IMG/VR virus record: IMGVR_UViG_3300044655_001767
Span: 24,803 to 88,802 of that record
DNA from: a virus
Length of the DNA: 64,000 bases
Direction: 5' to 3' (one strand)
The position numbers and the translations under genes are program-made. Shown here one piece after another: positions 32,636 to 43,700 of the stretch. The notes under the pieces are model-generated. The model was not told the DNA's origin and did no database searches. It saw nothing but the letters and a program-made list of their open reading frames with translations. Each line of letters opens with the position of its first letter. Position 1 is the stretch's first letter.

Positions 32636-33724
32636 ATGGAAAAATTATTACCCCAAAATTATGCAATTTACGATACTGTATATGGAAGTGAAACACCAAC
32701 TGAACAGTACTATACGATTAAGTATGATAAAATACCTTCTAAATTTTTAGATGGTGGAACATTCTACGACCCAATGATAATAGATGAATTAAAAAAATTG
32801 GGGTTTGTTGAAGAGGCGAGATGTAACATAAAAAATAAAAGACACGATTCTTCTTCACAATCTTTATTTGTATATGATAGTAAAGAAATTATAATTAGAG
32901 TTTATAGTAGTAACAATAACAACACAAATAAAAAATCTAAAGATGATTTATTATTATTAGATTTTTCATATGACATTAAAAAGGGTGAATTAAAAGACCA
33001 ATTAGATTTAGATGTAATTAAAATACACCAAAGACCAAAAAAGAAAGCGAGTATTCAACTTGTTAAAAGTGACATGGGTCATTTAGATACTGAAGATTAT
33101 GATTTATTTGTTCCACCTACTGATTTAGAATTGAACTATGGTTCTGAGTTTTTAAAAATACACGATGTCATTGTTGATAGATTAAATTCTGAATATGATA
33201 AGGGAATTATTCTTTTACACGGAGATCCTGGTACAGGTAAGACCTCATACATTAAACATTTGACAAGTTTAGTAAAAGATAAGGATATTTTATTCATCCC
33301 ACCATCAATGGCTGAAATGTTATCTGAACCAACAATCATTCCATTTTTAATGGACCATAAGAACTCTATATTGATTATTGAGGATGCTGAAAGAGTTATA
33401 TCAGACAGAGAAGGTAATGGTTCACCTGCGGGAGTTTCTAATATCCTTAACTTAACTGACGGTATTTTAGGTGACTGTTTGAACATTCAAGTTATTGCAA
33501 CCTTTAACATGAAGAGAGAGAAGATAGACCAAGCTCTTCTTCGTAAGGGTCGTTTAATTGCTGAACATAAGTTTGAGAAACTTTCAATTGATGACACAAA
33601 CAAATTATTAAAACATTTAGAAAAAAATCAAGAAGTTGGGGAAGGTATGGTTTTAGCTGATATTTATAACATAGACACAGAGGTCTATAAAACATCCACA
33701 AAAGGAAATAAAATAGGATTTTAA
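32636..33724 (+). CDS. AAA+ ATPase, BCS1-like
   Basis: 362 residues. An N-terminal ~180-residue domain is followed by an AAA core: Walker A GDPGTGKT (196-203), Walker B ILIIEDAE (245-252), sensor ATFN (288-291) and an arginine-finger-like LLRKGR (301-306). The core resembles the BCS1/CDC48-type AAA clade. Expected role: ATP-driven remodelling of a protein complex, perhaps in virion assembly or alongside the ClpP-like protease, for which no other ATPase is seen here. The specific substrate is unknown. Confidence 0.82.
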   Translation: MEKLLPQNYAIYDTVYGSETPTEQYYTIKYDKIPSKFLDGGTFYDPMIIDELKKLGFVEEARCNIKNKRHDSSSQSLFVYDSKEIIIRVYSSNNNNTNKKSKDDLLLLDFSYDIKKGELKDQLDLDVIKIHQRPKKKASIQLVKSDMGHLDTEDYDLFVPPTDLELNYGSEFLKIHDVIVDRLNSEYDKGIILLHGDPGTGKTSYIKHLTSLVKDKDILFIPPSMAEMLSEPTIIPFLMDHKNSILIIEDAERVISDREGNGSPAGVSNILNLTDGILGDCLNIQVIATFNMKREKIDQALLRKGRLIAEHKFEKLSIDDTNKLLKHLEKNQEVGEGMVLADIYNIDTEVYKTSTKGNKIGF

Positions 33725-33733
33725 AATTATAAA

Positions 33734-34039
33734 ATGGAATACGTTACATCCGCACAAGTTGCACAATTACAATCAGAAGGAAAAAAATTATTAGTTCAGT
33801 ACACAGCCGATTGGTGTTCACCATGTAAGGCATTAGCACCAAGATTAACAGAATTATCATCAGGATATCCTGACGTTACATTTGTTAAAGTAAATGTTGA
33901 TGAAAATCAAGACGCAGTTATGGAGTTAGGTATTAGTACTGTACCTACAATTATGATTTATAATGGAGATGTGTTAGTAAACAGATCACTTGGTGCAAAT
34001 ATTGACAGCGTTTATACAAAAATTTTAGACACATTATAG
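33734..34039 (+). CDS. Thioredoxin
   Basis: 101 residues with the active site WCSPCK (Cys28, Cys31), the cis-Pro segment VPTIMIY and the full Trx fold length. Expected role: disulfide reduction, for example for ribonucleotide reductase or folding of phage proteins. It lies ten bases after the AAA gene and three bases before a glutaredoxin gene, forming a redox pair. Confidence 0.9.
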   Translation: MEYVTSAQVAQLQSEGKKLLVQYTADWCSPCKALAPRLTELSSGYPDVTFVKVNVDENQDAVMELGISTVPTIMIYNGDVLVNRSLGANIDSVYTKILDTL

Positions 34040-34042
34040 TTT

Positions 34043-34315
34043 ATGGGTAGTAAGGTAATTATTTTTACACTAAATAATTGTTCTCATTGCACTGTTTTAA
34101 AAAATTTATTAAATAAAGAGAAGATAGATTTTGATGAAATAGAAATTGAGGAGAACAAAGAAATATGGGACAAAGTAGTTTCACAAACAGGTCACAACGC
34201 AGTGCCAACGGTGTTTTTACCCAATGAAGGTACAGATGAAGGGATAGTTTTTGTTCCCGAAAGAGACTATGAAAGTAAGGAAGAACTCATAGAAATGATT
34301 AAAAAACATATATAA
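34043..34315 (+). CDS. Glutaredoxin-like protein
   Basis: 90 residues with CSHC active site (Cys13, Cys16) and the conserved cis-Pro segment AVPTVF. The acidic C-terminal half includes an insertion (NEGTDEGIVFVPER) before the last helix. Companion of the upstream thioredoxin. It ends the transcription unit at a strong terminator. Confidence 0.85.
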   Translation: MGSKVIIFTLNNCSHCTVLKNLLNKEKIDFDEIEIEENKEIWDKVVSQTGHNAVPTVFLPNEGTDEGIVFVPERDYESKEELIEMIKKHI

Positions 34316-34347
34316 AAAAAAAGGGATTAAAAAAAATCCCTTTTTTT
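34316..34347 (+). terminator. Rho-independent terminator
   Basis: GGGATT (34323-34328), A6 loop, AATCCC (34335-34340), T7. The A-run upstream can extend the stem with the T-run, so it may work in both directions. Confidence 0.8.
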
Positions 34348-34369
34348 ATGTAATATACCTAAATAAAAG

Positions 34370-34377
34370 TATTTATC
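34370..34377 (+). promoter_or_regulatory. TATTTATC late-promoter candidate
   Basis: TATTTATC followed by TAAAAG, beginning 28 bases before ATG 34398 and directly after a terminator, so it starts the adhesin region's transcription. Confidence 0.5.
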
Positions 34378-34397
34378 TAAAAGAGTTTACTTTTACA

Positions 34398-37300
34398 ATG
34401 GCATTACAAAAAATAAATTGGACCCAAGTTGATACCGAGAACGTCCCTTCGGGGTCGACAATTAACTTAGGTTCTCCATCTGGTTCATTACATGCGGTAT
34501 ATGCGGACAATCTTTATATCTCCGGAACAAGTGTTACAGCTTTAATTGCGGCAGGAGGTACTGGTGGTACCGGTGGATTGTCAGGTTCTTCAGGTACAAG
34601 TGGTTCTTCAGGTGTTGCTGGTACATCAGGAACTTCAGGTTCTAGTGGTACTGGTTCTTCAGGAACTTCAGGTACAAGTGGTACGGGTACGGCAATTACG
34701 TTAACAGACGGAACAACAACAATTAATAATGTTGATAAAATTACATTTAGTGGTGCTACGGTTACCGATAGTGGTAATGGTGATGTAATAGTTACAATAA
34801 CAGGTGGTACTGGAGGTGGAATAAGTGGTACTTCAGGTTCTAATGGTACAGATGGTACATCAGGTACTAGTGGGTCTAATGGTTCTTCAGGTAGTAATGG
34901 TTCATCAGGCACAAGTGGTATAAATGGTACATCAGGAACAAGCGGTACTGATGGTACGTCTGGAATTAATGGAAGTGACGGAACAGATGGTACTTCAGGA
35001 ACAAGTGGAACAGATGGTACTTCAGGTACAAGTGGAGTTGGAACAAGTGGTACATCAGGCACAAGTGGTATAAATGGTACATCAGGTACAAGTGGATATG
35101 CAGGATATGAAGGACATTTAGCAATTTGGAGATATAGTGGAAACACAAACACAAGTGTTGATCCAGGAAGTGGATATTTCAATTTAAATTCGGCAGCTTG
35201 GTTAACATCAACAACGAGTATTTCAATAGATAATGTTGCATATTCACCAAATCAAGATTTTGAATCTTATTTAGACGGATTAACTATTGGAACAATTTTA
35301 AAATTAGTTAAAGTAGGGGACGCAACAACATTTAAATTATTAAAAATTGATGTTGTTGACCCATTAGATAGTGGGTATGAAAAATATACAGTTAGTCAAT
35401 TATCAGTCGGTGGAACAACTCCAAATAATAATGATGAGTTTTTAATCATTCCTTTAGGTGTACCTGGTTTGACAGGTACGGCAGGTACTTCAGGTAGTGA
35501 TGGTACGGATGGTTCTTCAGGTACATCAGGTTCTAATGGTACGAATGGTAGTTCCGGTACTTCAGGTTCTAATGGTACGGATGGCACTTCAGGTTCTAAT
35601 GGTACCGACGGTTCAAGTGGAACATCAGGTAGTGATGGTACATCGGGTATTTCTGGTGTAGATGGTACGGACGGTTCTTCAGGAACGAGTGGTTCTAATG
35701 GAACAGATGGAACATCAGGTAGTGATGGTTCTTCAGGAACGAGTGGTTCTAATGGAACAGATGGTACATCAGGAACGTCTGGAACGAGTGGGTCAGATGG
35801 GGCAATTGGTACTTCAGGTAGTGATGGTTCTTCAGGAACTTCTGGTGATAGTTTATTTGCATTAACAGGTTCAAATTGGTACACAAAAAATGACGTAACA
35901 ATTGATGGTAAATTAACCATTAACGAATTAATAGTATCGTCGTCGGTTACCAACATGACCGTTCAATATGCGAGCGGTTCGACTAATTTCGGTGACAGTC
36001 AAAATGATACACATTTATTTACAGGTTCACTTTTAGTTACAGGGTCAATAACTCTAAAAGGAAATCAAGAAATTACAGGTAGTGAAGTTTTATTAAACTC
36101 ACCTGATGGCAGTGTCAGTAACAAATATGCATTATCGGTATCACAATCAATACATGCTGAAAACATCAACGTAGGTGTTCCAACATCAAATCCATGGCAA
36201 TCAAGTTTAAATGGTTCTTATTTTAATAACTTCAATGAAAATACAGATGTTTCTGAAATATTAAGATTTGTTGCTGGTTTATTATCATCTTCAGCACCTG
36301 ACGCAGCACCAAATACAAAAACATATAGTTCATATACAACAGTCCCTAATAATAATGCGACGGGAACGGTTACGGTTGGTAGTATACCATTAAACTCAAG
36401 TAATCCAACAATTACTTACTTACAAAGTAAAGGTTTTGCAACCACAGGTTCAACAATCTTCAGTGGTATTTCTCCAATTTATACTAATTCAGGATATTAC
36501 GAAACGTATACGAGTGTTGCCGGTGGTTCTACAATAGTTTCATCATCAGTTGACTCTCAATTATTCGGTTTAGGTACATTAAGTAGTGGAACTCCAACTT
36601 CATTTAAAGTTTCGGGTTCATTCACCTTTAAATTTAAAGATAATAGTTCTAAAACAGATACGGCAACTTCAAGTTCACAGGCACTCATTACACAAACAGG
36701 TGCTGGTACAACTAACGGAGTTACATTAGCAAAGATTAACACGGCAAATCCTGCTGTTATTCCTGCAGCATATCAAGATGGTAAATATGTAACGGTTTTC
36801 TCACCGGCAATTTATAACGCAGGGGCAACTGCAATTAGTGGAAGTGGTTATTATCATATAACGTCGTCTATTGCAATAGCTAGTGGATCAAGTACATATA
36901 CAACACCACAAACACGTAGTACTGAAATATTTTACGCACCATTAACAACAATATCAACAAACATACCGGCACAGACACCTACATTTAGTGGTGTGAGTGT
37001 TAATGGAATAACCGCAGTGTCTCGTTCATTGAGTGGAGCACCTTATTTAAGTTCGGCAACATATACAATATCGGGTTCAGTATTAGGATTGTTTAATCCT
37101 TTATATTATGCTGGTACGGGTATTGCAACAATTACAGATTCTGATGCGTTAGTAACTGAATCGGGTGGAGTATTAACCGTATCAACTGCGGGAGGAACAA
37201 TACAAACTGCAAACGCAGTTTATGATTCTACAGGTGTAACTGTTAGAAGTACAGGAACGGTTCCTTATGAAACTGATATTGTAAAAGTATATACAACATC

Positions 37301-38144
37301 TTCATTTGCACCTACAGCGTCTGATGAAAATATAAGTCAAACAGGTTTAGGTACAACATCTTTTTCATTACAAATAAATGGATTAAATAAAGGTGGAAGT
37401 ACAACAACAAACACATCAACAGTTTCTTATCATACGGCGGGTACATTTGGACAACCAAGTGCGAGTGGTAGTTTAGCGTATTATGGTAGACCACAAACAG
37501 GTGATACTGCAACAAATGGTGGGGCATCTAACTCTGAACCATTCCTTGGTGAAAACAATAGAATACAATTAAGTGATAATATTTTATCATTCACAGGAAC
37601 AGCTTGGGATACTGCATTTGGTTTATATAATTTAGGTGCAAACGATTTACAAGTTAAACCTGGTTTCTTAGTTAAACCTGGTGGAGCTTACAAGTATTGG
37701 TTAGAAAATCCAAGTGATACAAGTGATTACAAATATTATGTTAGAAAAGTTACAACCAACGCGGGAGTAAAACTTACAATGACTTTAAACATGGGAACGG
37801 CACTTGTAAATTGGGACTCAACAACAAGTAATTCTGTTTCATCATTAATTTTATTTGAATCGACAAAGAGTGGTTTATATACACCACCAAGATTTTTTGA
37901 CCCATCAAATGCTTTAACAAACTTAGGAACAATTACTGCAAATACTGACGGAACAAATCCATTTGGTTCAAGTATATACGTAAATCGTTGTAACACAAGT
38001 TCAGTTTCAAGTAATACATACACAATACCATTAATTAGTGCGGATGGTATGATACTAAACGCTACATATACTAATATTTATGTAATTGTAAGATACAAGG
38101 GGGACCCAACGCCAATAACATCAATAACAACAACTTTTAGTTAA
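34398..38144 (+). CDS. Collagen-like (Gly-X-Y) fibre protein 1
   Basis: 1,248 residues. N-terminal ~55 residues of likely attachment domain; proline-free Gly-X-Y repeats (X/Y mainly Ser, Thr, Asn, Asp) at nt ~34550-34695, ~34805-35100 and ~35465-35855; a globular insert between the second and third; then a DSLFA-W module ending GSTNFGDSQNDTHLFTGS that recurs in the two following proteins, and a ~650-residue beta-rich C-terminal part, probably the receptor-binding tip. The Gly periodicity predicts a collagen-type trimeric helix. There are about eleven NG(T/S) sequons. Seven bases separate it from the next fibre gene, which lacks its own promoter. Confidence 0.8.
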   Translation: MALQKINWTQVDTENVPSGSTINLGSPSGSLHAVYADNLYISGTSVTALIAAGGTGGTGGLSGSSGTSGSSGVAGTSGTSGSSGTGSSGTSGTSGTGTAITLTDGTTTINNVDKITFSGATVTDSGNGDVIVTITGGTGGGISGTSGSNGTDGTSGTSGSNGSSGSNGSSGTSGINGTSGTSGTDGTSGINGSDGTDGTSGTSGTDGTSGTSGVGTSGTSGTSGINGTSGTSGYAGYEGHLAIWRYSGNTNTSVDPGSGYFNLNSAAWLTSTTSISIDNVAYSPNQDFESYLDGLTIGTILKLVKVGDATTFKLLKIDVVDPLDSGYEKYTVSQLSVGGTTPNNNDEFLIIPLGVPGLTGTAGTSGSDGTDGSSGTSGSNGTNGSSGTSGSNGTDGTSGSNGTDGSSGTSGSDGTSGISGVDGTDGSSGTSGSNGTDGTSGSDGSSGTSGSNGTDGTSGTSGTSGSDGAIGTSGSDGSSGTSGDSLFALTGSNWYTKNDVTIDGKLTINELIVSSSVTNMTVQYASGSTNFGDSQNDTHLFTGSLLVTGSITLKGNQEITGSEVLLNSPDGSVSNKYALSVSQSIHAENINVGVPTSNPWQSSLNGSYFNNFNENTDVSEILRFVAGLLSSSAPDAAPNTKTYSSYTTVPNNNATGTVTVGSIPLNSSNPTITYLQSKGFATTGSTIFSGISPIYTNSGYYETYTSVAGGSTIVSSSVDSQLFGLGTLSSGTPTSFKVSGSFTFKFKDNSSKTDTATSSSQALITQTGAGTTNGVTLAKINTANPAVIPAAYQDGKYVTVFSPAIYNAGATAISGSGYYHITSSIAIASGSSTYTTPQTRSTEIFYAPLTTISTNIPAQTPTFSGVSVNGITAVSRSLSGAPYLSSATYTISGSVLGLFNPLYYAGTGIATITDSDALVTESGGVLTVSTAGGTIQTANAVYDSTGVTVRSTGTVPYETDIVKVYTTSSFAPTASDENISQTGLGTTSFSLQINGLNKGGSTTTNTSTVSYHTAGTFGQPSASGSLAYYGRPQTGDTATNGGASNSEPFLGENNRIQLSDNILSFTGTAWDTAFGLYNLGANDLQVKPGFLVKPGGAYKYWLENPSDTSDYKYYVRKVTTNAGVKLTMTLNMGTALVNWDSTTSNSVSSLILFESTKSGLYTPPRFFDPSNALTNLGTITANTDGTNPFGSSIYVNRCNTSSVSSNTYTIPLISADGMILNATYTNIYVIVRYKGDPTPITSITTTFS

Positions 38145-38150
38145 TAAGAA

Positions 38151-40652
38151 ATGTCGATAGATAACAGTAAAAAATCCCCAAGGTTACTCCAAAGTAGAAG
38201 ATACACACACGAAACTTTTACCGATGCTCAAGAAGCTTTCACTTCGGTGTTGGATATTAATGCTAATGAGATTTATGTAGATCAAGATTTAATACCAGTA
38301 AGTAGCGTTCCTTTTGGAACAAGTGGAGACAATTTATCAATTTATTCTTCAGGTGGTCAACAAGTAATGAAGTATTACTATCGTTACAAGATGACCAAAT
38401 CAAGTACGAATAACCAAGTTTGGTTTTTTACTACAGGTACTACGGCAGGTATCGATGCTCAATTAATTGATTCCAATCAACAAAAAAACTTCATATCACC
38501 AAAATATTCAATCCCCTCACTATCTACCGCCAACGCGGAAGACAGTCCAGCGGGTTATGGTGTTAAAGTTTTTGTTTCAACTAACTCATCTTCACCATCT
38601 GCCGGTGATCAATTAGACCCTACAAAATTTGTATTTGATTATAAAACGGGTGTTCTTCAGTTTGTTTTAACTGCAGATGCCCCTGATAATACAAAATATG
38701 TTTACATAACGGCATATCAATATGTTGGTAGAACATTAAAAGATGCGTTAGTGACATCTGTAGCATCATCTTCAGGTACATCAGGTACAAGTGGTGCTGA
38801 TGGTACTTCAGGTACTTCAGGTAGTGATGGTAGTTCTGGTACAAGTGGTTCATCAGGTTCAAACGGAACCGATGGTTCTTCAGGTACTTCAGGTTCTAAT
38901 GGTACAGACGGAACTTCAGGTTCTAACGGTACCGACGGAAGTTCTGGTACAAGTGGAAGTAATGGTACCGATGGTAGTTCAGGAACTAGTGGTAGTAATG
39001 GTACCGATGGATCTTCAGGTACTTCAGGTATATCAGGGGTAGATGGTACAGACGGAAGTTCAGGTTCTAACGGAACTGACGGTTCTTCAGGAACTAGTGG
39101 TTCAAATGGAACCGATGGTAGTTCAGGTACTTCAGGAAGTAACGGTACGGATGGTTCTTCAGGAAGTAATGGAACAGATGGTACTTCAGGTAGTAATGGT
39201 ACTGATGGTTCTTCCGGTACTTCAGGTTCTAATGGAACTGATGGTAGTTCGGGAACCTCAGGAGATTCTTTATTTGCGAATAGTGGTTCTTTTTGGACAA
39301 CAACCAACAATGTAGAAATTACGGGTTCAGTAAAAATTAAAGGTGTTTTAACTGCGGAAGAATATAATGTTACATTAGTTTCTTCATCAGTATTATATAG
39401 TTCAGGTTCAACCAAATTTGGTGACACACATGATGATACACATCAATTTACAGGTTCGGTATTTGTTTCGGGGTCAATTAACATAGTAAGCGGTAGTTTA
39501 TCGATAGACGGAGTTTCATTCTCCGCAATGACATCAGGAACATCAGGTTCAAACGGTACCGATGGTAGTTCCGGTACAAGTGGTTCTAACGGTACGGATG
39601 GTACTTCAGGTTCTTCAGGAAGTAATGGAACCGATGGTTCATCGGGTAGTAATGGTACTGATGGTTCTTCCGGTACTTCAGGTTCTTCAGGAAGTAATGG
39701 AACCGATGGTTCATCGGGTAGTAATGGTACAGATGGAAGTTCTGGTTCATCAGGTTCCAACGGAACAGATGGTTCTTCAGGAACTAGTGGAAGTAATGGA
39801 ACCGATGGTTCTTCGGGAACAAGTGGTAGTAATGGTACAGATGGTAGTTCAGGTTCTTCAGGTATATCAGGAGTAGATGGTACAAATGGTTCTTCAGGTT
39901 CTAACGGTACCGACGGAAGTTCTGGTACAAGTGGAAGTAATGGTACTAACGGAACTTCAGGTACATCAGGAGATTCATTATTTGCTGAAACATCACCAGG
40001 TGTTTGGACAACAACAAACGATATCCAAATTACAGGTTCATTAAGTATATCTTCTCAATTAGGTATTAATGACGCAAATGTTTTATTAAATGAAAGTGCG
40101 TCATTAGTATTAACAAGTGGTTCTAACATATACATTGAGAATGGTGGTTTTATTACCGCATCTTTCAAAGGAGACGGTGCAGGTTTATATAACATTCCAG
40201 CTACAGGAGTTACAGGATTACAATTAGATAGAATCATTAGTGGAAGTGTAAGTGCTTCAATGGCTGACGGTACGTTAAGAGTTAATACTGATGTTAATAT
40301 TGACGGTACATTAACTGCGAGAGAATTACATATTAATTATGTAACATCTTCAGTTCTTTATTCATCAGGTTCGACTAAGTTTGGAGATACATCAGATGAT
40401 TTACATCTGTTTACTGGTTCATTACGTACATCAGGTTCAGTTGTTATTAATGGTGACCTAACAGTTAATGGTACAACAATATTAACTGCTTCGGATCCAT
40501 TAAGAGAGTCATTAATAGTATCAGGAGCAATAGCTATTATGCAAGCTCAAATTCAATCACAAATGATATCCGCGTCACTTTCAATGCAAGGACAAAGAGT
40601 AATAACATATGATATGGGTACTGGAAGTGTCATGGATTTGGGAGGATTTTAA
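38151..40652 (+). CDS. Collagen-like fibre protein 2
   Basis: 833 residues. N-terminal domain of ~205 residues (ending FDYKTGVLQF, then YVYITAYQYVGRTL), of a kind I associate with virion-anchoring domains; Gly-X-Y repeats at nt ~38770-39265 and ~39535-39975; two copies of the DSLFA-W/SSVLYSSGSTKFGD module; a short C-terminal helix-containing end (AIAIMQAQIQSQMI) that may trimerise. About two dozen NGT/NGS sequons. It probably forms a long homotrimeric fibre. Co-transcribed with fibre 1. No catalytic motif. Confidence 0.78.
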   Translation: MSIDNSKKSPRLLQSRRYTHETFTDAQEAFTSVLDINANEIYVDQDLIPVSSVPFGTSGDNLSIYSSGGQQVMKYYYRYKMTKSSTNNQVWFFTTGTTAGIDAQLIDSNQQKNFISPKYSIPSLSTANAEDSPAGYGVKVFVSTNSSSPSAGDQLDPTKFVFDYKTGVLQFVLTADAPDNTKYVYITAYQYVGRTLKDALVTSVASSSGTSGTSGADGTSGTSGSDGSSGTSGSSGSNGTDGSSGTSGSNGTDGTSGSNGTDGSSGTSGSNGTDGSSGTSGSNGTDGSSGTSGISGVDGTDGSSGSNGTDGSSGTSGSNGTDGSSGTSGSNGTDGSSGSNGTDGTSGSNGTDGSSGTSGSNGTDGSSGTSGDSLFANSGSFWTTTNNVEITGSVKIKGVLTAEEYNVTLVSSSVLYSSGSTKFGDTHDDTHQFTGSVFVSGSINIVSGSLSIDGVSFSAMTSGTSGSNGTDGSSGTSGSNGTDGTSGSSGSNGTDGSSGSNGTDGSSGTSGSSGSNGTDGSSGSNGTDGSSGSSGSNGTDGSSGTSGSNGTDGSSGTSGSNGTDGSSGSSGISGVDGTNGSSGSNGTDGSSGTSGSNGTNGTSGTSGDSLFAETSPGVWTTTNDIQITGSLSISSQLGINDANVLLNESASLVLTSGSNIYIENGGFITASFKGDGAGLYNIPATGVTGLQLDRIISGSVSASMADGTLRVNTDVNIDGTLTARELHINYVTSSVLYSSGSTKFGDTSDDLHLFTGSLRTSGSVVINGDLTVNGTTILTASDPLRESLIVSGAIAIMQAQIQSQMISASLSMQGQRVITYDMGTGSVMDLGGF

Positions 40653-40724
40653 AAAAAAACAAATTAATAATAAAAATATATTAAAAAACAATAGAAATAA
40701 TTCGGTGGATGTAGTAAAATACAC

Positions 40725-40732
40725 TATTTATA
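40725..40732 (+). promoter_or_regulatory. TATTTATA late-promoter candidate
   Basis: Exact TATTTATA followed by AAC, beginning 29 bases before ATG 40754 in a ~100-base gap that otherwise shows only A/T-rich sequence and no clear terminator. Confidence 0.5.
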
Positions 40733-40753
40733 AACAAAACAAACACAAAGTAG

Positions 40754-43700
40754 ATGGCACAAATTATTAAACACAGGAGGGGTTCGTTAGAAATCCTCAA
40801 AAATACAACGGCAAGAAATGGTGAATTAATCATCGCAACCGGTTCGATAAATGACTTATCAGGTCCTTTTATCTTTATCGGTTCACCAGCAATTGGAGAT
40901 GAAGGAGTTGCAGGTGCATTTAAGGCGGTGTCCAAGATGTATCAAGGAGCTAATGCACCAACGATTTCTGCGGGAACGTATGGTTCAACATTAGACGGTA
41001 CACCATTCTACGCTAGTGGTGAAAATAAATTATACATATTAAATAATGACGGTGCGGGTGGTAATGTCAAATTAAATTTAGTTGGTAACATTGAAGGTAA
41101 TACTATCAGTGGTGTAACAATTACTAATTTAACAGGTACAACCGCAACATTCGGTAGTCAAGTTAATGTAAGTGGTTCTTTAAATGTTACGGGTAGTTTA
41201 TTTATAAACGGAACATCATATACGGCAGCAACTTCAGGAACTTCAGGTTCAAACGGAACAGATGGTACATCAGGTTCATCAGGAAGTAACGGAACTGACG
41301 GTTCTTCAGGCACATCAGGAAGTAATGGAACCGACGGTTCTTCAGGTTCTAATGGTACAGACGGTAGTTCAGGTTCTTCAGGATCAAACGGAACAGACGG
41401 AAGTTCTGGTTCTTCAGGTTCTAATGGTACTGACGGTTCTTCAGGTTCTAATGGTACGGATGGTTCTTCAGGATCAAACGGAACAGACGGTTCTTCAGGT
41501 ACATCAGGAGATTCATTGTTTGCTGAAACAAGTTTAGGTTCTGGAATATGGACAACAACCAATAATGTAGAAATTACAGGCTCTTTAACTGTTAAAACTG
41601 GTACAATATCAGGTTCATTTACAGGTGATGGTGGGGGTTTATATAACATTCCAGCTTCAGGAGTTACAGGATTAGAATTAAATAAAATAGTAAGCGGTTC
41701 AGTTAGTGCGTCTATACAATCTGATGGAACATTCAGAGTAAACGGTGATACATACATCAACGGTATATTAACTGCGAAAGAATTACATATTGATTATGTT
41801 ACTTCATCTATATTATATACTTCAGGATCTACTAAATTCGGAGATACTAACGATGACACACACCAATTTACAGGATCAATAAATATTCTTTCAGGTTCAG
41901 TTAATATCACTGAAGGTGATTTAACAATAAACGGAGTTTCATTCTTAGCAATGACTTCAGGTACTTCAGGTTCTAATGGTACCGACGGTTCTTCAGGTAC
42001 TTCAGGTTCAAATGGTACTGATGGTACATCTGGTTCTAGTGGGTCAAACGGAACGGATGGTTCTTCAGGTTCAAATGGTACGGATGGTTCATCGGGGTCT
42101 AACGGAACAGATGGTTCTTCAGGAACTAGTGGTTCTAATGGTACCGATGGAAGTTCAGGAACTTCTGGTTCAAACGGAACAGATGGTACATCAGGTTCAT
42201 CAGGAAGTAATGGTACCGACGGTTCTTCAGGTACATCGGTAACTGTAAGTGGTACAAACAATACAATTGGTAAATTCCAAACAGGAGCAACTACAACGTT
42301 AGTAGATTCAAGTATTAGTGATGATGGTACAACTGTTACAATTAGTTCAGATGTTAATATCAATGGTATATTAACAGCAAGAGAAATACACATGGATTAT
42401 GTGACTTCTTCAGTGTTATTTACTTCAGGTTCAAATAGATTTGGTGATACGTTAGATGATACACATCAATTTACAGGTAGTGTTAATATTACAGGTTCAA
42501 TATCATTAAACGGTCAAGCAATTGGTACGGGTAAATTAGATGAAACAGCATTTAACGCTTATACATCTTCAGTTACCTCATCATTTGCAGGTACAGCATC
42601 ATTTGCAACTTCAGCATCATATGCAGTATATGCGGAAAACGCTGTAATTGTTTCAGGTCAAACTAAAACATTAGTAATTGGTTCAGCATCAACAACATGG
42701 TCATTCAACCACAATTTAGGATACAAATATCCAGCGGTTAATGTGTTTGATGGTAGTGATAAAGTTGTAATACCAACGGAAATTCACGTTATTGATAGTA
42801 ATAACTTAAAAGTATATTTTAACGAAGCTCAAACAGGTACGGTAATTGCCACTATTGGTGGTAATGGTTCTTCAGGAACAAGTGGGTCAAACGGAACTGA
42901 CGGTTCTTCAGGTTCATCAGGTTCTAATGGTACAGACGGAAGTTCTGGAACAAGTGGGTCAAACGGTACCGATGGTTCTTCAGGTTCAAATGGTACCGAC
43001 GGTTCCTCAGGAACAAGTGGTTCAAATGGTACTGACGGAAGTTCTGGGTCTAACGGAACAGATGGTAGTTCAGGTTCATCAGGTTCATCAGGTTCTAATG
43101 GAACAGACGGTACTTCAGGTTCTAGTGGGTCAAACGGTACAGATGGTTCTTCAGGTTCATCAGGTTCTAACGGAACAGACGGTAGTTCAGGTTCTAATGG
43201 TACTGATGGTTCTTCAGGAAGTAATGGTACCGACGGTTCTTCAGGTACATCAGGAGATAGTTTATTTGCCGAAACAAGTTTAGGTTCTGGAATATGGAGA
43301 ACAACAAACAATGTAGAAATAACAGGTTCATTAACAGTAAAAACTGGAACAATATCAGGTTCATTTACTGGAGATGGAGGTGGATTATATAACATTCCAG
43401 CAAGTGGAGTTACAGGATTAGAATTAAACAAAATAGTAAGTGGAAGTGTAAGTGCATCAATTCAATCTGATGGAACATTCAGAGTAAATGGAGACACATA
43501 CATTAATGGTATATTAACTGCTAAAGAATTACATATTGATTATGTAACATCTTCAGTGTTATATACTTCAGGTTCAACTAAATTCGGAGATACGCCTGAC
43601 GATAATCACCAATTCACTGGTTCAGTTTTAGTTTCAGGATCAATAAATTTAGTTGGTGGTGATTTAACAATTAATGGTACATCATATACCGCAGCAACTT